The notes beneath the pieces are model-generated. The model did no database searches. It was not told where the DNA came from and saw only the letters and a list, made by a program, of their open reading frames with translations. Below are positions 8,052 through 16,966 of a stretch of 64,000 nucleotides of DNA, piece by piece. The DNA comes from Hymenobacter baengnokdamensis (GTDB lineage Bacteria > Bacteroidota > Bacteroidia > Cytophagales > Hymenobacteraceae). The stretch lies in the NCBI RefSeq assembly GCF_008728635.1, contig NZ_CP044285.1, positions 1,798,001 to 1,862,000 on the forward strand. The letters are read 5' to 3'. The position numbers and the translations under genes were made by a program. Numbering within the stretch: the first letter of the stretch is position 1; every line of letters starts with the position of its first letter.

Positions 8052-10340
8052 ATGCTTACGTGGTCTTCGGCTCCTTTCCTGCGCGTGGCGCTGGCCTTTA
8101 TCGGGGGCGTGGCGGGTTATATCTACCTGGGGCAGCAATGGGCCGGCAGCGCCGCGCCCTGGGCAGCGGGCCTCGTGCTGCTCTACCTGTTGAGCTGGCT
8201 TTGGGGCCAGCGCTACCCTGCGCCGGCCGCTCCCGACGCCGTGGGTTTGGTAGGGCTGCTGGCCGTGGCCGCGCTGGGTTTTGCCCGCACGCAGGCCGTA
8301 ACGGAAAGTCGTTGGCCCGACCACCTTGGGCACCTGGCGCCGCGTATCGAGCTGTACCGCGCTACCGTGGATGAGGCGCCCGTGGTGCGCGCCAATACGT
8401 TCGCTACCACACTGCGGGTGCAGGCGGTGCGCGTGGCCGGGCGCTGGCAGCAAGCCAGCGGAGGCATTCGGGTGAGCATGCCGCGCCACGAAACGGCCGA
8501 CTCAGTACCCGCCCCGCGCTACGGGCAGGTGTGGCTGGTGCAGGGCGCGCCCGAGCTGAGCAAGGGCCCGGCCAACCTGGGCGAATTTGACTACCGGCGC
8601 TACTTACAGTACCAGCAGGTGTACCACGCGCAGTTTGTGCACCAGGGGCAGTATAAGGTGCTGGGCTACGCGCCGCTGAGCTGGCCGGTAGCGATTAGCC
8701 AGCGGACGGCGGCCGTGCTCGATAACGTGCTGCGCCGCTACGTGCCCAGCGTGCGCGAGTACGCGCTGGGCACGGCGCTGGTACTGGGCTTTAAGGATGA
8801 TATCGACCAGGATACGAAGCAGGCTTACGCCAACACGGGTACCACGCACATCATGGCCGTATCGGGCTTGCAGGTGGGGCTGCTGTTTGCCGCGCTGCAA
8901 TGGCTGCTGGCGCGGGTGCCGCTGGGCGGCTCGGGCGGGGGCCGCCGGCTGCTGACGGCCGGGCTGGGCCTGGCCCTCATCTGGAGCTACGCCTTCTTAA
9001 CCGGCCTTTCGGCCTCGGTGCTGCGGGCTACGGTGATGTTTACGCTCGTGATACTGGGGCAGGCCTGGGAGCGGCAGAGCAGCCTTTTCAATACGCTGAG
9101 CGCGGCGGCGTTCTGCCTGCTTTTATATAATCCGTACCTGCTCTGCGACGTTGGTTTCCAGCTCTCGTTTCTGGCAGTGCTCAGTATTGTGTACTTGCAG
9201 CCGCGCATTGTGCGCTGGCTCGATGTGCGCAATGCCGTGCTCGACCGCCGCCGTAGCTGGCACGCCCCGGTGGTGCAAAAAAGCTTCGAAGCCGCCGCCT
9301 GGCTGGCCGACGCCGGGTGGCAGCTCACGGCGCTGTCGGTGGCGGCGCAGGTGGCTACTTTTCCGCTGGGGCTGTATTATTTCCACCAGTTTCCGTTCAA
9401 CTTTCTGCTGTCTAACCTGATTGCGGTGCCCATTTCGAGCCTGGCCGTGTACGTGGGCGTGGTACTGCTGCTGGTAAAGGGCCTGGTGGTGCTGCCGGCG
9501 CAGTGGCTGCCCTGGCTCGACTGGCTGCCCCGCGCCGTAGGCTGGGTGTTTGAGCAGCTCATCTGGCTCTTCAACGAGTATATTTTCCTCATTGGCCGGC
9601 TGCTGCCGGGCGCATTAGTCGGGGGCGTGCACCTCAGCCAGGGGCAAACGCTGCTGGTGTTTTTGCTTATCGGGGCGTTTTGCGCGTTCGTGGCTTCCCG
9701 CCGCCTGGCCTGGGCAGGCTGGTGCGTAGCGCTGCTGGGTTTATATAGCATAAGTAGAATATTAGAGACGCAGGCGGTAGCGCCGCGGCGCGAGTTCGTG
9801 GTGTATAGCATCCCGCGCCGCTCAGTGGTGGGCTTCTGGCAGGGGGCCGCCGTAGAGTTTGCCACCCCCGACTCGCTGCCGCTCTCCGAAACGGAGCGTA
9901 CCTATCGGCTCAAGCCCAGCCTGATACTGCGCCGCGTGCGGGCGCCGCGCTACTGCGTGGGCTGGCAGGGTGCCCGCGTGCCGGCCCGCGCCGTGGCTGC
10001 CCCCGACAGCGCTGAGGCCACGCGCCGCTACCCGCCCGCGCCGTTGGTGCTGGCCCGGTGGCGCGGCCTGCGCATCGCGTTTGTGAGCGGCCGCCTGCGT
10101 CGCCTCTCCGGCCCCGCGCCCGCGCAGCCTGCTGATGTAGTGGTACTGCGTCGCAACCCATACCTCTACCCCGAAGCCCTGGCCGCGCACTTTGGGGCGC
10201 AGGCGCGGGTCGTGTTCGACTCGTCGTGCAAGCGCTGGTACATTGCCCGGCAAGACTCGGCCCTGCGGGCCGCCGGCTTCCGCACCTGGGATGTGAACGA
10301 GCAGGGCGCCTTCACCTATGCCCTGCCACCCGGGCGGTAG
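8052..10340 (+). CDS. ComEC/Rec2 family DNA-uptake channel
   Basis: The 762-residue protein is a polytopic membrane protein. An N-terminal DUF4131-like part (two hydrophobic segments, then a soluble region at about 70-200) is followed by the Competence core with about ten hydrophobic segments at 215-570; TNTGTTHIMAVSGLQVGLL and LTGLSASVLRATVMFTLVIL carry the family signature. The last 170 residues are soluble, but I see no HxHxDH metallo-beta-lactamase motif, which is common for Bacteroidota ComEC. It probably moves single-stranded DNA through the inner membrane during natural transformation. The two 150-210 bp gaps around it hold nothing I recognise. Confidence 0.88.
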   Translation: MLTWSSAPFLRVALAFIGGVAGYIYLGQQWAGSAAPWAAGLVLLYLLSWLWGQRYPAPAAPDAVGLVGLLAVAALGFARTQAVTESRWPDHLGHLAPRIELYRATVDEAPVVRANTFATTLRVQAVRVAGRWQQASGGIRVSMPRHETADSVPAPRYGQVWLVQGAPELSKGPANLGEFDYRRYLQYQQVYHAQFVHQGQYKVLGYAPLSWPVAISQRTAAVLDNVLRRYVPSVREYALGTALVLGFKDDIDQDTKQAYANTGTTHIMAVSGLQVGLLFAALQWLLARVPLGGSGGGRRLLTAGLGLALIWSYAFLTGLSASVLRATVMFTLVILGQAWERQSSLFNTLSAAAFCLLLYNPYLLCDVGFQLSFLAVLSIVYLQPRIVRWLDVRNAVLDRRRSWHAPVVQKSFEAAAWLADAGWQLTALSVAAQVATFPLGLYYFHQFPFNFLLSNLIAVPISSLAVYVGVVLLLVKGLVVLPAQWLPWLDWLPRAVGWVFEQLIWLFNEYIFLIGRLLPGALVGGVHLSQGQTLLVFLLIGAFCAFVASRRLAWAGWCVALLGLYSISRILETQAVAPRREFVVYSIPRRSVVGFWQGAAVEFATPDSLPLSETERTYRLKPSLILRRVRAPRYCVGWQGARVPARAVAAPDSAEATRRYPPAPLVLARWRGLRIAFVSGRLRRLSGPAPAQPADVVVLRRNPYLYPEALAAHFGAQARVVFDSSCKRWYIARQDSALRAAGFRTWDVNEQGAFTYALPPGR

Positions 10341-10549
10341 CCGGCGCTAACTAGCTGCGGCTACTTTGCTGGTGAGTCATGGCCGGGCTTGCTGCCGAAA
10401 AAGGGACAATAGCAGCTAGTGCGGCCAGAATTTACTCGGAATTTTTAGCGGTAACGCAACCATTAGCCCCTACTTCGTGAGTCTGTAAAATAGTACGCCG
10501 CCATGGGCGTTTAATCTAGGCGGCCGCTTTCGCCGTATTTTGCTTTACT

Positions 10550-11356
10550 ATGACTGACTACCTCTCCCCGGAACTTGATACCCTGCGCTTTCTGCAATAT
10601 GAGGTGCAGGACCGCCTGGCCTACATTACCCTCAACCGTCCGGCCAAGCGCAATGCGCTCAGTGCTAACGTGGTAACGGAGCTAAAGCAGGCTTTCGAGC
10701 AGGCCGAGGCCGATGATAAGGTAAAAGTCATCATCCTGCGCGCTACTGGCGACGTGTTCTGTGCCGGGGCCGACCTGAAATACCTCCAGGAGCTACAAGA
10801 CAATACGTACCAGGAAAACCTGGCCGACAGCACCCACCTGATGCAGCTCTTTCACCAGATTTATACCCTCAAAAAGCTGGTAATCGGGCAAGTGCAGGGC
10901 CACGCGCTGGCCGGTGGCTGCGGCCTGGCCGCGCTGTGCGACATTACGTTTGCCGTGCCCGAAGCCAAGTTTGGCTACACGGAAGTAAAAATCGGCTTTT
11001 TGCCGGCCGTTGTGAGTGTGTTTCTGCTGCGCCGCATCGGCGAGGCCCGCACCAAGCAGCTGCTGCTGAGCGGCGACATTATCTCGGCCCAGCAGGCGCT
11101 GGAGTATGGCCTCATCACCTTCATTGCCGAGAAAGACCAGCTGGCCGATACGGTGCGTGCCTACGCCCTGCGCCTGGCCCGCGAAAACTCGGGCCACAGC
11201 ATCGAAATCACCAAGGAAATTCTGGCCCGCCTGCCCGAGCTGGCTCTCGAAGATGGCCTGCGCTACGCCGCCGAGCGCAACGCAGCCACCCGGGCCTCCG
11301 ACGACTGCCGCCGCGGCATTGCCGCGTTCCTGAACAAAGAGAAGCTGGACTGGTAA
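10550..11356 (+). CDS. Enoyl-CoA hydratase/isomerase family protein
   Basis: A 268-residue crotonase-fold protein. CAGADLKYLQEL at about 70 and QGHALAGGCGLAALCD at about 106-121 form the oxyanion hole, and the Glu in GYTEVKIGFLPA fits the catalytic position. The pattern is closest to methylglutaconyl-CoA hydratases and related short-chain hydratases of Bacteroidota, which act in leucine catabolism or beta-oxidation, but substrate is not decidable from the sequence. It is followed directly by a strong terminator, so it is probably transcribed alone. Confidence 0.9.
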   Translation: MTDYLSPELDTLRFLQYEVQDRLAYITLNRPAKRNALSANVVTELKQAFEQAEADDKVKVIILRATGDVFCAGADLKYLQELQDNTYQENLADSTHLMQLFHQIYTLKKLVIGQVQGHALAGGCGLAALCDITFAVPEAKFGYTEVKIGFLPAVVSVFLLRRIGEARTKQLLLSGDIISAQQALEYGLITFIAEKDQLADTVRAYALRLARENSGHSIEITKEILARLPELALEDGLRYAAERNAATRASDDCRRGIAAFLNKEKLDW

Positions 11357-11364
11357 TTAAGCCG

Positions 11365-11410
11365 CGTCGGTCGGGGCAAGCGCCACGCTCGCCACGACCG
11401 ACGATTTTTT
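11365..11410 (+). terminator. Intrinsic terminator between the hydratase and crtZ
   Basis: CGTCGGTCG at 11365-11373 pairs perfectly with CGACCGACG at 11395-11403 and is followed by six Ts (11405-11410). The crtZ ATG is only 4 bp further on, so crtZ must get transcripts by readthrough, or its promoter overlaps this hairpin. Confidence 0.85.
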
Positions 11411-11413
11411 GCT

Positions 11414-11890
11414 ATGTCACTCCTTGCCTCCACCCTCATCACCCTTGCTACCTTCTCCTTTATGGAGTTTTGGGCGTGGTTTATGCACAAATATGTGCAG
11501 CACGGACCACTGTGGCTGCTGCATCGCTCGCACCACGTGCGGCCCAGTCCGCGCCCGTTTGAGCGCAATGATTGGTTTTTTGCTATATACGGGGCGCTTT
11601 CCGCGGGCCTGTTTATAACCGGCGCTAATGGCCAGCGCTGGTGGTTTTGGGTTGGCGTAGGCATTGCCTTATATGGCACGGTCTATTTCTTTGTGCACGA
11701 TGGCCTAATTCACGGTCGCCTGCCCTTTTGGAAAAAAACCGACAATGTGTACCTGCGGGCGCTCAACATGGCTCACAAAATGCACCATAAAACCCAGGGG
11801 CGCGACCATTCCGAAGAGTTTGGCCTGCTCTGGGTTTCACCCAAATACCTGCGCCTGGCCCGGCAGCAAGCCAGCAAAAAAGCGCGCTGA
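11414..11890 (+). CDS. crtZ: Beta-carotene 3-hydroxylase
   Basis: CrtZ is a di-iron membrane enzyme that hydroxylates carotenoid beta-rings at C3. The 158-residue product shows all His clusters of the fatty-acid-hydroxylase superfamily: HKYVQH (25-30), HRSHH (37-41), HDGLIH (95-100) and HKMHH (121-125). Hydrophobic segments at about 5-24, 53-70 and 75-93 place it in the inner membrane. It opens the carotenoid block; the regulator, sigma factor, crtI, crtB, ispH and crtW follow on the same strand. With crtW it should give hydroxylated and ketolated carotenoids. Confidence 0.93.
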   Translation: MSLLASTLITLATFSFMEFWAWFMHKYVQHGPLWLLHRSHHVRPSPRPFERNDWFFAIYGALSAGLFITGANGQRWWFWVGVGIALYGTVYFFVHDGLIHGRLPFWKKTDNVYLRALNMAHKMHHKTQGRDHSEEFGLLWVSPKYLRLARQQASKKAR

Positions 11891-12029
11891 TGCCTTGCCA
11901 AGGTGCTCCGGCAAACTATTTGCAGGCGTATTGAATTTGATAAGGCAGCAAACAGCTTCGGCCGGAACCGTCCTTCTTACCAGCTATTAAGTAGGCGTTT
12001 CTGCTTGCCGGCTCCACGCCAGGGCCGGA

Positions 12030-12980
12030 ATGTTATCTATCCTTCCAAAAAACAAACTAGTGGCTCATTATTCTATCAGCGATTTGGAGCAGCTTTCCGG
12101 CGTGAAGGCGCATACCATTCGCATCTGGGAGCAGCGCTATAACTTGCTGAAACCTAGTCGGACTACAACTAATATTCGTACCTACAGCGAAACCGACCTG
12201 CGGCGGCTGCTCAATGTAGCTACGCTGTGCGCCCGCGGCCACCGCATCTCGCAGGTGGTGCGCCTGAGCGAGGAGGAGTGCCAGACGGCGGCCCTGGCGT
12301 TTTGCAACGAAGTAAAGCCCGCCGACAGTGCCCGGCTCAATGCGCTGCTCGGAGCGGCCCTCGACCTGGATGAGCCGCGCCTGCACCGCCAGTTTGATGA
12401 AGCCATCAGTGAGATGGGCACTGAAGAAACCATGCTGCGCCTGGGCTACCCGCTGCTGCAGCGCCTGGGCGTGTCGTGGAAGGAAGGCTCGCTGAGCCTG
12501 GCGCAGGAGCGCCTGGTGGCCCAGCTGCTGCGCCAGGAGCTGCTGGCTTCGGCCGATGCGCTGCCGCTTATCCCGCTGGCCCAGGCCGAGGCGCCGCGCT
12601 GGCTGTTGTTTTTGCCCGAAGGCGAGTGGCAGGAGCTTTCGCTGCTCTTTATGAATTATGCGTTGCGGGCGCGGGGCCGCCAGGTGCTGTACCTGGGGGC
12701 CAATCTGCCCCTGGCCGACGTGGTGGCCGCTGCCCAGGCCTTCCGGCCCACGGTGCTGGCCACGGTGCTTACCAAGGCGCCGGCCCGTAGCCCCGTGCAG
12801 GCCTACGCCGCCGAGCTGCGCGCCCAGTGCCCCGAGGCCACTTTGGTACTGTATGGGTCGCTGGCCGTGCAAACCCAGGCCCTGCCCGACGGCTGCCTGC
12901 CGCTGGCCTGCCTGGCGGAGTTTCGTGATTTAATTCCGCTTGTAAATCAGCCAATTGAGGGCGAGCTGACAGAAAGTTAA
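12030..12980 (+). CDS. MerR-type regulator with a B12-binding-like domain (CarH/LitR-like), signature residues lost
   Basis: The 316-residue product has an N-terminal MerR winged helix, YSISDLEQLSGVKAHTIRIWE at about 14-34, with NIRTYSETDLRRLLN, and C-terminal helical-bundle and Rossmann-like domains of the cobalamin-binding type (about 95-185 and 190-305; RGRQVLYLGANLP). Relatives (CarH, LitR) repress carotenoid genes and are released by light acting on adenosylcobalamin. Here the W-x9-E-H signature reads W150...E160-R161, and the E-x-H-x-x-G signature reads E199-W-Q201-E-L-S204, so both B12-contact His residues are missing. It may sense another ligand or act by partners. It sits between crtZ and the ECF sigma gene, so a role in carotenoid control is inferred from context. 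Confidence 0.88.
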   Translation: MLSILPKNKLVAHYSISDLEQLSGVKAHTIRIWEQRYNLLKPSRTTTNIRTYSETDLRRLLNVATLCARGHRISQVVRLSEEECQTAALAFCNEVKPADSARLNALLGAALDLDEPRLHRQFDEAISEMGTEETMLRLGYPLLQRLGVSWKEGSLSLAQERLVAQLLRQELLASADALPLIPLAQAEAPRWLLFLPEGEWQELSLLFMNYALRARGRQVLYLGANLPLADVVAAAQAFRPTVLATVLTKAPARSPVQAYAAELRAQCPEATLVLYGSLAVQTQALPDGCLPLACLAEFRDLIPLVNQPIEGELTES

Positions 12981-13107
12981 TACAAGAGACGGTCCGGAGC
13001 CAGGCTCTGTACGTAGATAGCTGCGCCGCGGCCTGCCAGCCGGGCACGGTACTAAAAAAGCTGAAAAAAAAGCGCTGCGTAGCGAGCCATATTTCCTGCT
13101 TGTAGTC

Positions 13108-13115
13108 TACCTTTG
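13108..13115 (+). promoter_or_regulatory. Bacteroidota -7 promoter box ahead of the ECF sigma gene
   Basis: TACCTTTG matches the Bacteroidota -7 consensus TAnnTTTG and lies 31 bp upstream of the sigma-factor ATG at 13147. I do not see a clear -33 TTG at the usual distance, so the assignment rests on the -7 box and position only. Confidence 0.45.
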
Positions 13116-13146
13116 TTTAAGATTCTGCTACGAACCCTTCTACAAT

Positions 13147-13707
13147 ATGACTTCTCTGGAATTCACCTCCCAAGTGCAGAAAATATCTTCCTCGCTTCGC
13201 CCCGTGGCCATGAACCTCACCCGCGATGCGGATGACGCGAAGGACCTGGTGCAGGAGACGCTGCTGAAGGCGCTGCTCAACAAGGACAAGTTTAAAGCGG
13301 GTACCAATTTGAAGGCGTGGTTGTACACCATCATGCGCAACACCTTCATCAATAATTATAACAAGATAACCAAGCGTAGCTCAAATATTGACTCTACTGA
13401 ATATTTTCAGTACTTCAATACCGATGAGAACTACATTACCCACAACGGTGCTACTACCGATTTTGTGGTGCGCGACATCAACGAGGCCATTGCCAGCCTG
13501 GGCACCGACTACCGGACGCCCTTTATGATGTATTACATCGGCTACAAGTACCTGGAGATTGCCGAGAAGCTGCAAATTCCGATTGGTACCGTAAAAAACC
13601 GCATTCACATTGCCCGCAAAGACCTCAAGGCTGCCCTGAAGGTATACGCGCCCGCCGGCGCCGAGCGTGCCGGCAGTGTGCTGAGCGAAGACGCTGAGCA
13701 GGAATAG
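13147..13707 (+). CDS. ECF-type RNA polymerase sigma factor
   Basis: The 186-residue product has sigma region 2 (about 15-80: DADDAKDLVQETLLKALLN, then LKAWLYTIMRNTFINNY) and region 4 (about 118-170: YRTPFMMYYIGYKYLEIAEK with the HTH, then GTVKNRIHIARKDLK). Region 3 is absent, as in ECF factors. No anti-sigma gene is adjacent. A MerR-type regulator directly upstream and crtI directly downstream form a regulator-sigma-crtI order that recalls light-responsive carotenoid control in other bacteria, so it probably directs RNA polymerase to crt promoters. It has its own -7 box and a terminator behind it. Confidence 0.93.
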   Translation: MTSLEFTSQVQKISSSLRPVAMNLTRDADDAKDLVQETLLKALLNKDKFKAGTNLKAWLYTIMRNTFINNYNKITKRSSNIDSTEYFQYFNTDENYITHNGATTDFVVRDINEAIASLGTDYRTPFMMYYIGYKYLEIAEKLQIPIGTVKNRIHIARKDLKAALKVYAPAGAERAGSVLSEDAEQE

Positions 13708-13728
13708 CTTGCCACGTTACGTACCAAC

Positions 13729-13768
13729 CGCCGTGCCTTCCGCCTAGCTCGGAGGGCGCGGCGTTTTT
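13729..13768 (+). terminator. Intrinsic terminator after the ECF sigma gene
   Basis: CGCCGTGCCTTCCG pairs with CGGAGGGCGCGGCG (two G-U positions) around a 7-nt loop and is followed by five Ts. crtI starts 57 bp further on. Confidence 0.75.
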
Positions 13769-13824
13769 CGTCTGTCGATACCGCGCTGCGCTCGGTATTG
13801 GCAAAAGGCTCATAACTTACTTAA

Positions 13825-15297
13825 ATGCCCCACGCAGTAGTAATAGGGGCCGGTTTTGCCGGTCTATCGGCCGCCACCACACTGGCCCAGGCGGGCTGGC
13901 AGGTAACGCTGCTGGAAAAGAACAGCAGCCCCGGCGGCCGGGCGCGGGTGTTTGAGGCCCAGGGTTTTACCTTCGATATGGGCCCGAGCTGGTACTGGAT
14001 GCCCGGCGTATTTGAGCAGTATTTCGGGCGGTTTGGTAAGCGGGTGGCCGACTACTACGAGCTGGTGCGGCTCGACCCGTCGTATCAGGTCATTTTTGAA
14101 GGCGACGATGCCGTGGACATTCCGGCCGACATGGCTGGGTTGCGGCAGCTGTTTGAGCGCCTGGAGCCGGGCAGCGCGGCGCGGCTCGATGCCTTTCTGG
14201 CCCAGGCCAAGTATAAGTACGAGGTCGGTATCAACAAATTTGTGAACCTGCCCAGCCGCTCGGTGCTGGAGTTTGTAGATTGGCAGATTATCAGCGGGGC
14301 CGTGCGGCTCGACTTGCTGCAAAGCATGGCCCGGCACGCCCGCAAGTTCTTTAGCCATCCCAAGCTGCTCAAGCTCATTGAGTTTCCGGTATTGTTTCTG
14401 GGCGCTACGCCCGAAAATACCCCGGCCCTCTACTCACTCATGAACTACGCCGACCTGGTGCTGGGCACCTGGTACCCCAAGGGCGGCATGCACCAGATAG
14501 TGCGCGGCATGGTGGCCCTGGCTGAAGAGCTGGGCGTACAGATGCAGTACAACCAGGAAGTACGCGAAATTGTGGTCGAAAACGGCCGCGCTACCGGCGT
14601 GCGTACCGCCACTGGCTTCTGGCCCGCCGATGCCGTAGTAGCTGGCGCCGATTACCACCACATGGAGCAGCAGGTGCTGGCGCCCGAGTATCGGCACTAC
14701 TCGCCCGCCTACTGGGACTCGCGCACCCTGGCCCCGTCGTCGCTGCTGTTTTACCTGGGGGTAAGCCGCAAGCTGGACCGCCTGCGGCACCACAATCTGT
14801 TTTTTGACGAGGATTTCAGCCAGCACGCCCACGAGATTTATGAGGCGCCGCAGTGGCCCAGCCGGCCGCTGTTCTACGCCTCGGTGCCTAGCAAAACGGA
14901 CCCCACGGTGGCGCCCGAAGGCCAGGAAAACCTGTTTCTGCTCATTCCGGTGGCCCCCGACCTCGACGACCCGGAAGCTACCCGCGAGAAATATTACAAT
15001 CTGCTAATGGACCGGCTCGAAAAGCATTGCGGCCACTCCATTCGCGACGCCGTAGTGTTTAAGCGCAGCTATGCCCACCGCGACTTTATGGCCGACTACC
15101 ATTCCTTTAAAGGCAATGCCTACGGCCTGGCCAATACGCTGCGGCAAACCGCCATTCTCAAGCCCACGCTTAAGAGTAAAAAGGTCAGTAACTTGTACTT
15201 CACCGGCCAGCTTACCGTGCCGGGGCCGGGCGTGCCGCCCTCGCTCATTTCGGGGCAGGTGGTGGCGGGCGAGGTGCTGAAGGAGATTAAAAGTTAA
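13825..15297 (+). CDS. crtI: Phytoene desaturase (CrtI family)
   Basis: CrtI desaturates phytoene in steps, normally to lycopene, using FAD. The 490-residue product begins with the dinucleotide-binding motif VVIGAGFAGLSAATTLAQAG, followed by LLEKNSSPGGRARVF and GFTFDMGPSWYWMP, and ends with the CrtI C-terminal FAD signature TGQLTVPGPGVPPSLISGQ. Length and motifs match full-length enzymes. crtB follows 88 bp downstream; an AT-rich inverted repeat starting in the crtI stop codon fills the gap. CrtI-like enzymes of this clade may differ in step number or act as ketolases, but its pairing with crtB favours phytoene desaturation. Confidence 0.95.
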   Translation: MPHAVVIGAGFAGLSAATTLAQAGWQVTLLEKNSSPGGRARVFEAQGFTFDMGPSWYWMPGVFEQYFGRFGKRVADYYELVRLDPSYQVIFEGDDAVDIPADMAGLRQLFERLEPGSAARLDAFLAQAKYKYEVGINKFVNLPSRSVLEFVDWQIISGAVRLDLLQSMARHARKFFSHPKLLKLIEFPVLFLGATPENTPALYSLMNYADLVLGTWYPKGGMHQIVRGMVALAEELGVQMQYNQEVREIVVENGRATGVRTATGFWPADAVVAGADYHHMEQQVLAPEYRHYSPAYWDSRTLAPSSLLFYLGVSRKLDRLRHHNLFFDEDFSQHAHEIYEAPQWPSRPLFYASVPSKTDPTVAPEGQENLFLLIPVAPDLDDPEATREKYYNLLMDRLEKHCGHSIRDAVVFKRSYAHRDFMADYHSFKGNAYGLANTLRQTAILKPTLKSKKVSNLYFTGQLTVPGPGVPPSLISGQVVAGEVLKEIKS

Positions 15298-15365
15298 GAG
15301 TTAAAAACCAAGCATTGACAATGAGTGGCTTAGCTACTCAAGGCACTCGGCTTTTAACTCATAAC
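15293..15365. repeat. AT-rich inverted repeat between crtI and crtB
   Basis: The 17-nt arm GTTAAGAGTTAAAAACC (15293-15309) faces GGCTTTTAACTCATAAC (15349-15365), with two differences between the arms. The arms start within the crtI stop codon. It could fold in the crtI-crtB transcript and stabilise or attenuate it. Confidence 0.6.
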
Positions 15366-15385
15366 GCATAACTTTTACCTAAAAA

Positions 15386-16228
15386 ATGGACCACGAGCAG
15401 CTCTTTACCGATACCAGCCTGGCGTGTGCGCAGCTTATTACGCGGCGCTACAGCACGTCGTTTTCGCTTGGCATTCGCACGCTGGATAAGGGGCTGCACC
15501 GGGCCATCTACGCCATATATGGGTTTGTGCGCTGGGCCGATGAAATCGTGGATACATTCCATAGCCGCGACAAGGCCGCGCTGTTGGCGCAGTTTGAGCG
15601 CGATACGTACGCGGCTATCGCCGAAGGCTTTAGCCTCAACCCGGTGCTGCACGCCTTTCAGTGGGTCGTGAACGAGTACCAGATTGACCACGAGTTTATC
15701 GATGCCTTCCTGCGCAGTATGGAGATGGACCTGGAGGACCGTAGCTACCGGCAGGAATTGTACGAGCAATATATATATGGCTCGGCCGAAGTAGTAGGCC
15801 TGATGTGCCTGCGCGTATTTTGCCAGGGCCAGCCGGCCCTGTTCGAGCAGTTGAAAGCACCGGCGCGGCGGCTGGGCGCGGCATTTCAAAAAGTGAATTT
15901 TTTGCGTGATATCCGCGCCGACTACGAAGAGCGCGGTCGCGTCTACTTTCCCGGCCTACGCTACGAGCAGTTCGACGATGCCGCCAAGCGCACGGTAGAA
16001 GCCGATATCCGGGCCGATTTTGAGGCGGCTTTCGTGGGCATCCAGCAGCTGCCGCGGGCAGCCCGCCTGGGGGTGTACCTGGCGTACATCTACTACCTAA
16101 AGCTCTTCCATAAGCTGCGTAAGTCGCCCGCTAATCGGGTATTGACTGAGCGCGTGCGCCTGCCCGATAACACGAAGCTGCTCCTGCTGCTGGGCTCGTG
16201 GCTGCGCTACCGCCTGCGGGCAGTGTAA
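15386..16228 (+). CDS. crtB: Phytoene synthase
   Basis: CrtB condenses two geranylgeranyl diphosphates to phytoene, the first committed carotenoid step. The 280-residue product has both Asp-rich Mg-diphosphate sites: DEIVD at about 52-56 and DIRADYEERGRVYFP at about 172-186, plus YSTSFSLGIRTL near the N-terminus and the conserved AIYAIYGFVRWAD. It follows crtI on the same strand and is presumably expressed with it. Confidence 0.95.
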   Translation: MDHEQLFTDTSLACAQLITRRYSTSFSLGIRTLDKGLHRAIYAIYGFVRWADEIVDTFHSRDKAALLAQFERDTYAAIAEGFSLNPVLHAFQWVVNEYQIDHEFIDAFLRSMEMDLEDRSYRQELYEQYIYGSAEVVGLMCLRVFCQGQPALFEQLKAPARRLGAAFQKVNFLRDIRADYEERGRVYFPGLRYEQFDDAAKRTVEADIRADFEAAFVGIQQLPRAARLGVYLAYIYYLKLFHKLRKSPANRVLTERVRLPDNTKLLLLLGSWLRYRLRAV

Positions 16229-16296
16229 GGTGGCCCGGCACTTTGGGTACCGGCAGCACGTTGGTAGAGGGAGCCGCGCCACCCACGCGCGGCCCG

Positions 16297-16304
16297 TAGC
16301 TTTG
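16297..16304 (+). promoter_or_regulatory. -7 promoter box almost on the start codon (possible leaderless transcript)
   Basis: TAGCTTTG fits TAnnTTTG and ends 5 bp before the ATG at 16310. If used, transcription would begin at or next to the A of the start codon, giving an mRNA with little or no leader. Confidence 0.45.
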
Positions 16305-16309
16305 TCTTT

Positions 16310-16867
16310 ATGAAACGACTGCTTGTTTTTGCCCTGCTGAGCGCCCTGCCAGTGGCTGGCGGCATGGCAGTAGCCCGCCCTATTTCCCCTCCTGCATCTA
16401 TGTCGCCTTACCAACCCGCCACCCTGCGCCGCCACTACGAACTAGCCGCTGCCGATAAGCAGGCGGGCGAGAGTTTTTACAACCTGCTGCGCGATTACCA
16501 GGGCCAGGATGCGCTGGTGTTGGGGTATAAGGGGGCCGCTGAGGCTATTAAAGCCCGCGATGCCTCCATGCTCAACAAACTCACCTATGTGCAGCAGGCG
16601 GCTAAGTCGTTTGAGCAGGCGGTGACGCTGAATCCATCCAATGCCGAAATCCGCTTCCTGCGCTTTTCGGTCGAGAGCAACCTGCCGCCCTTTCTGGGTA
16701 TGAGTAAGCATGTGGAGGAAGACAAGACCTTTCTACTGAATGCGGCCCTGCAACACCCCAACTCGGGCCTCGATGCCGAAGCCTTCCAAACGGTGCGCGG
16801 TTTTCTGGTGGGCCGCAAGCACGTTTCGGAAGAGGAGGCGCAGCGCCTGGCTCAAGTGAAGATGTAG
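16310..16867 (+). CDS. Exported protein of unknown function with a TPR-like helical core
   Basis: The 185-residue product has a signal peptide (residues 1-22, ending GMAVA). The mature part is mostly helical: HYELAAADKQAGESFYNLL, LTYVQQAAKSFEQAVTLNPS and LRFSVESNLPPFLGMSKH resemble short tetratricopeptide-like repeats. Similar uncharacterised proteins are common in Bacteroidota. It lies between crtB and ispH but has its own -7 box, so a role in carotenoid synthesis is not implied. Function unknown. Confidence 0.65.
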   Translation: MKRLLVFALLSALPVAGGMAVARPISPPASMSPYQPATLRRHYELAAADKQAGESFYNLLRDYQGQDALVLGYKGAAEAIKARDASMLNKLTYVQQAAKSFEQAVTLNPSNAEIRFLRFSVESNLPPFLGMSKHVEEDKTFLLNAALQHPNSGLDAEAFQTVRGFLVGRKHVSEEEAQRLAQVKM

Positions 16868-16966
16868 CCGGCAACCAGCACTTTTTGCGTCAGGTAACTG
16901 AGTATTGGTCAATATTTAGGCTGGTTCTGATAACCTTGTACCGTAGTTGAGAGTTAGCTTCGCGAT

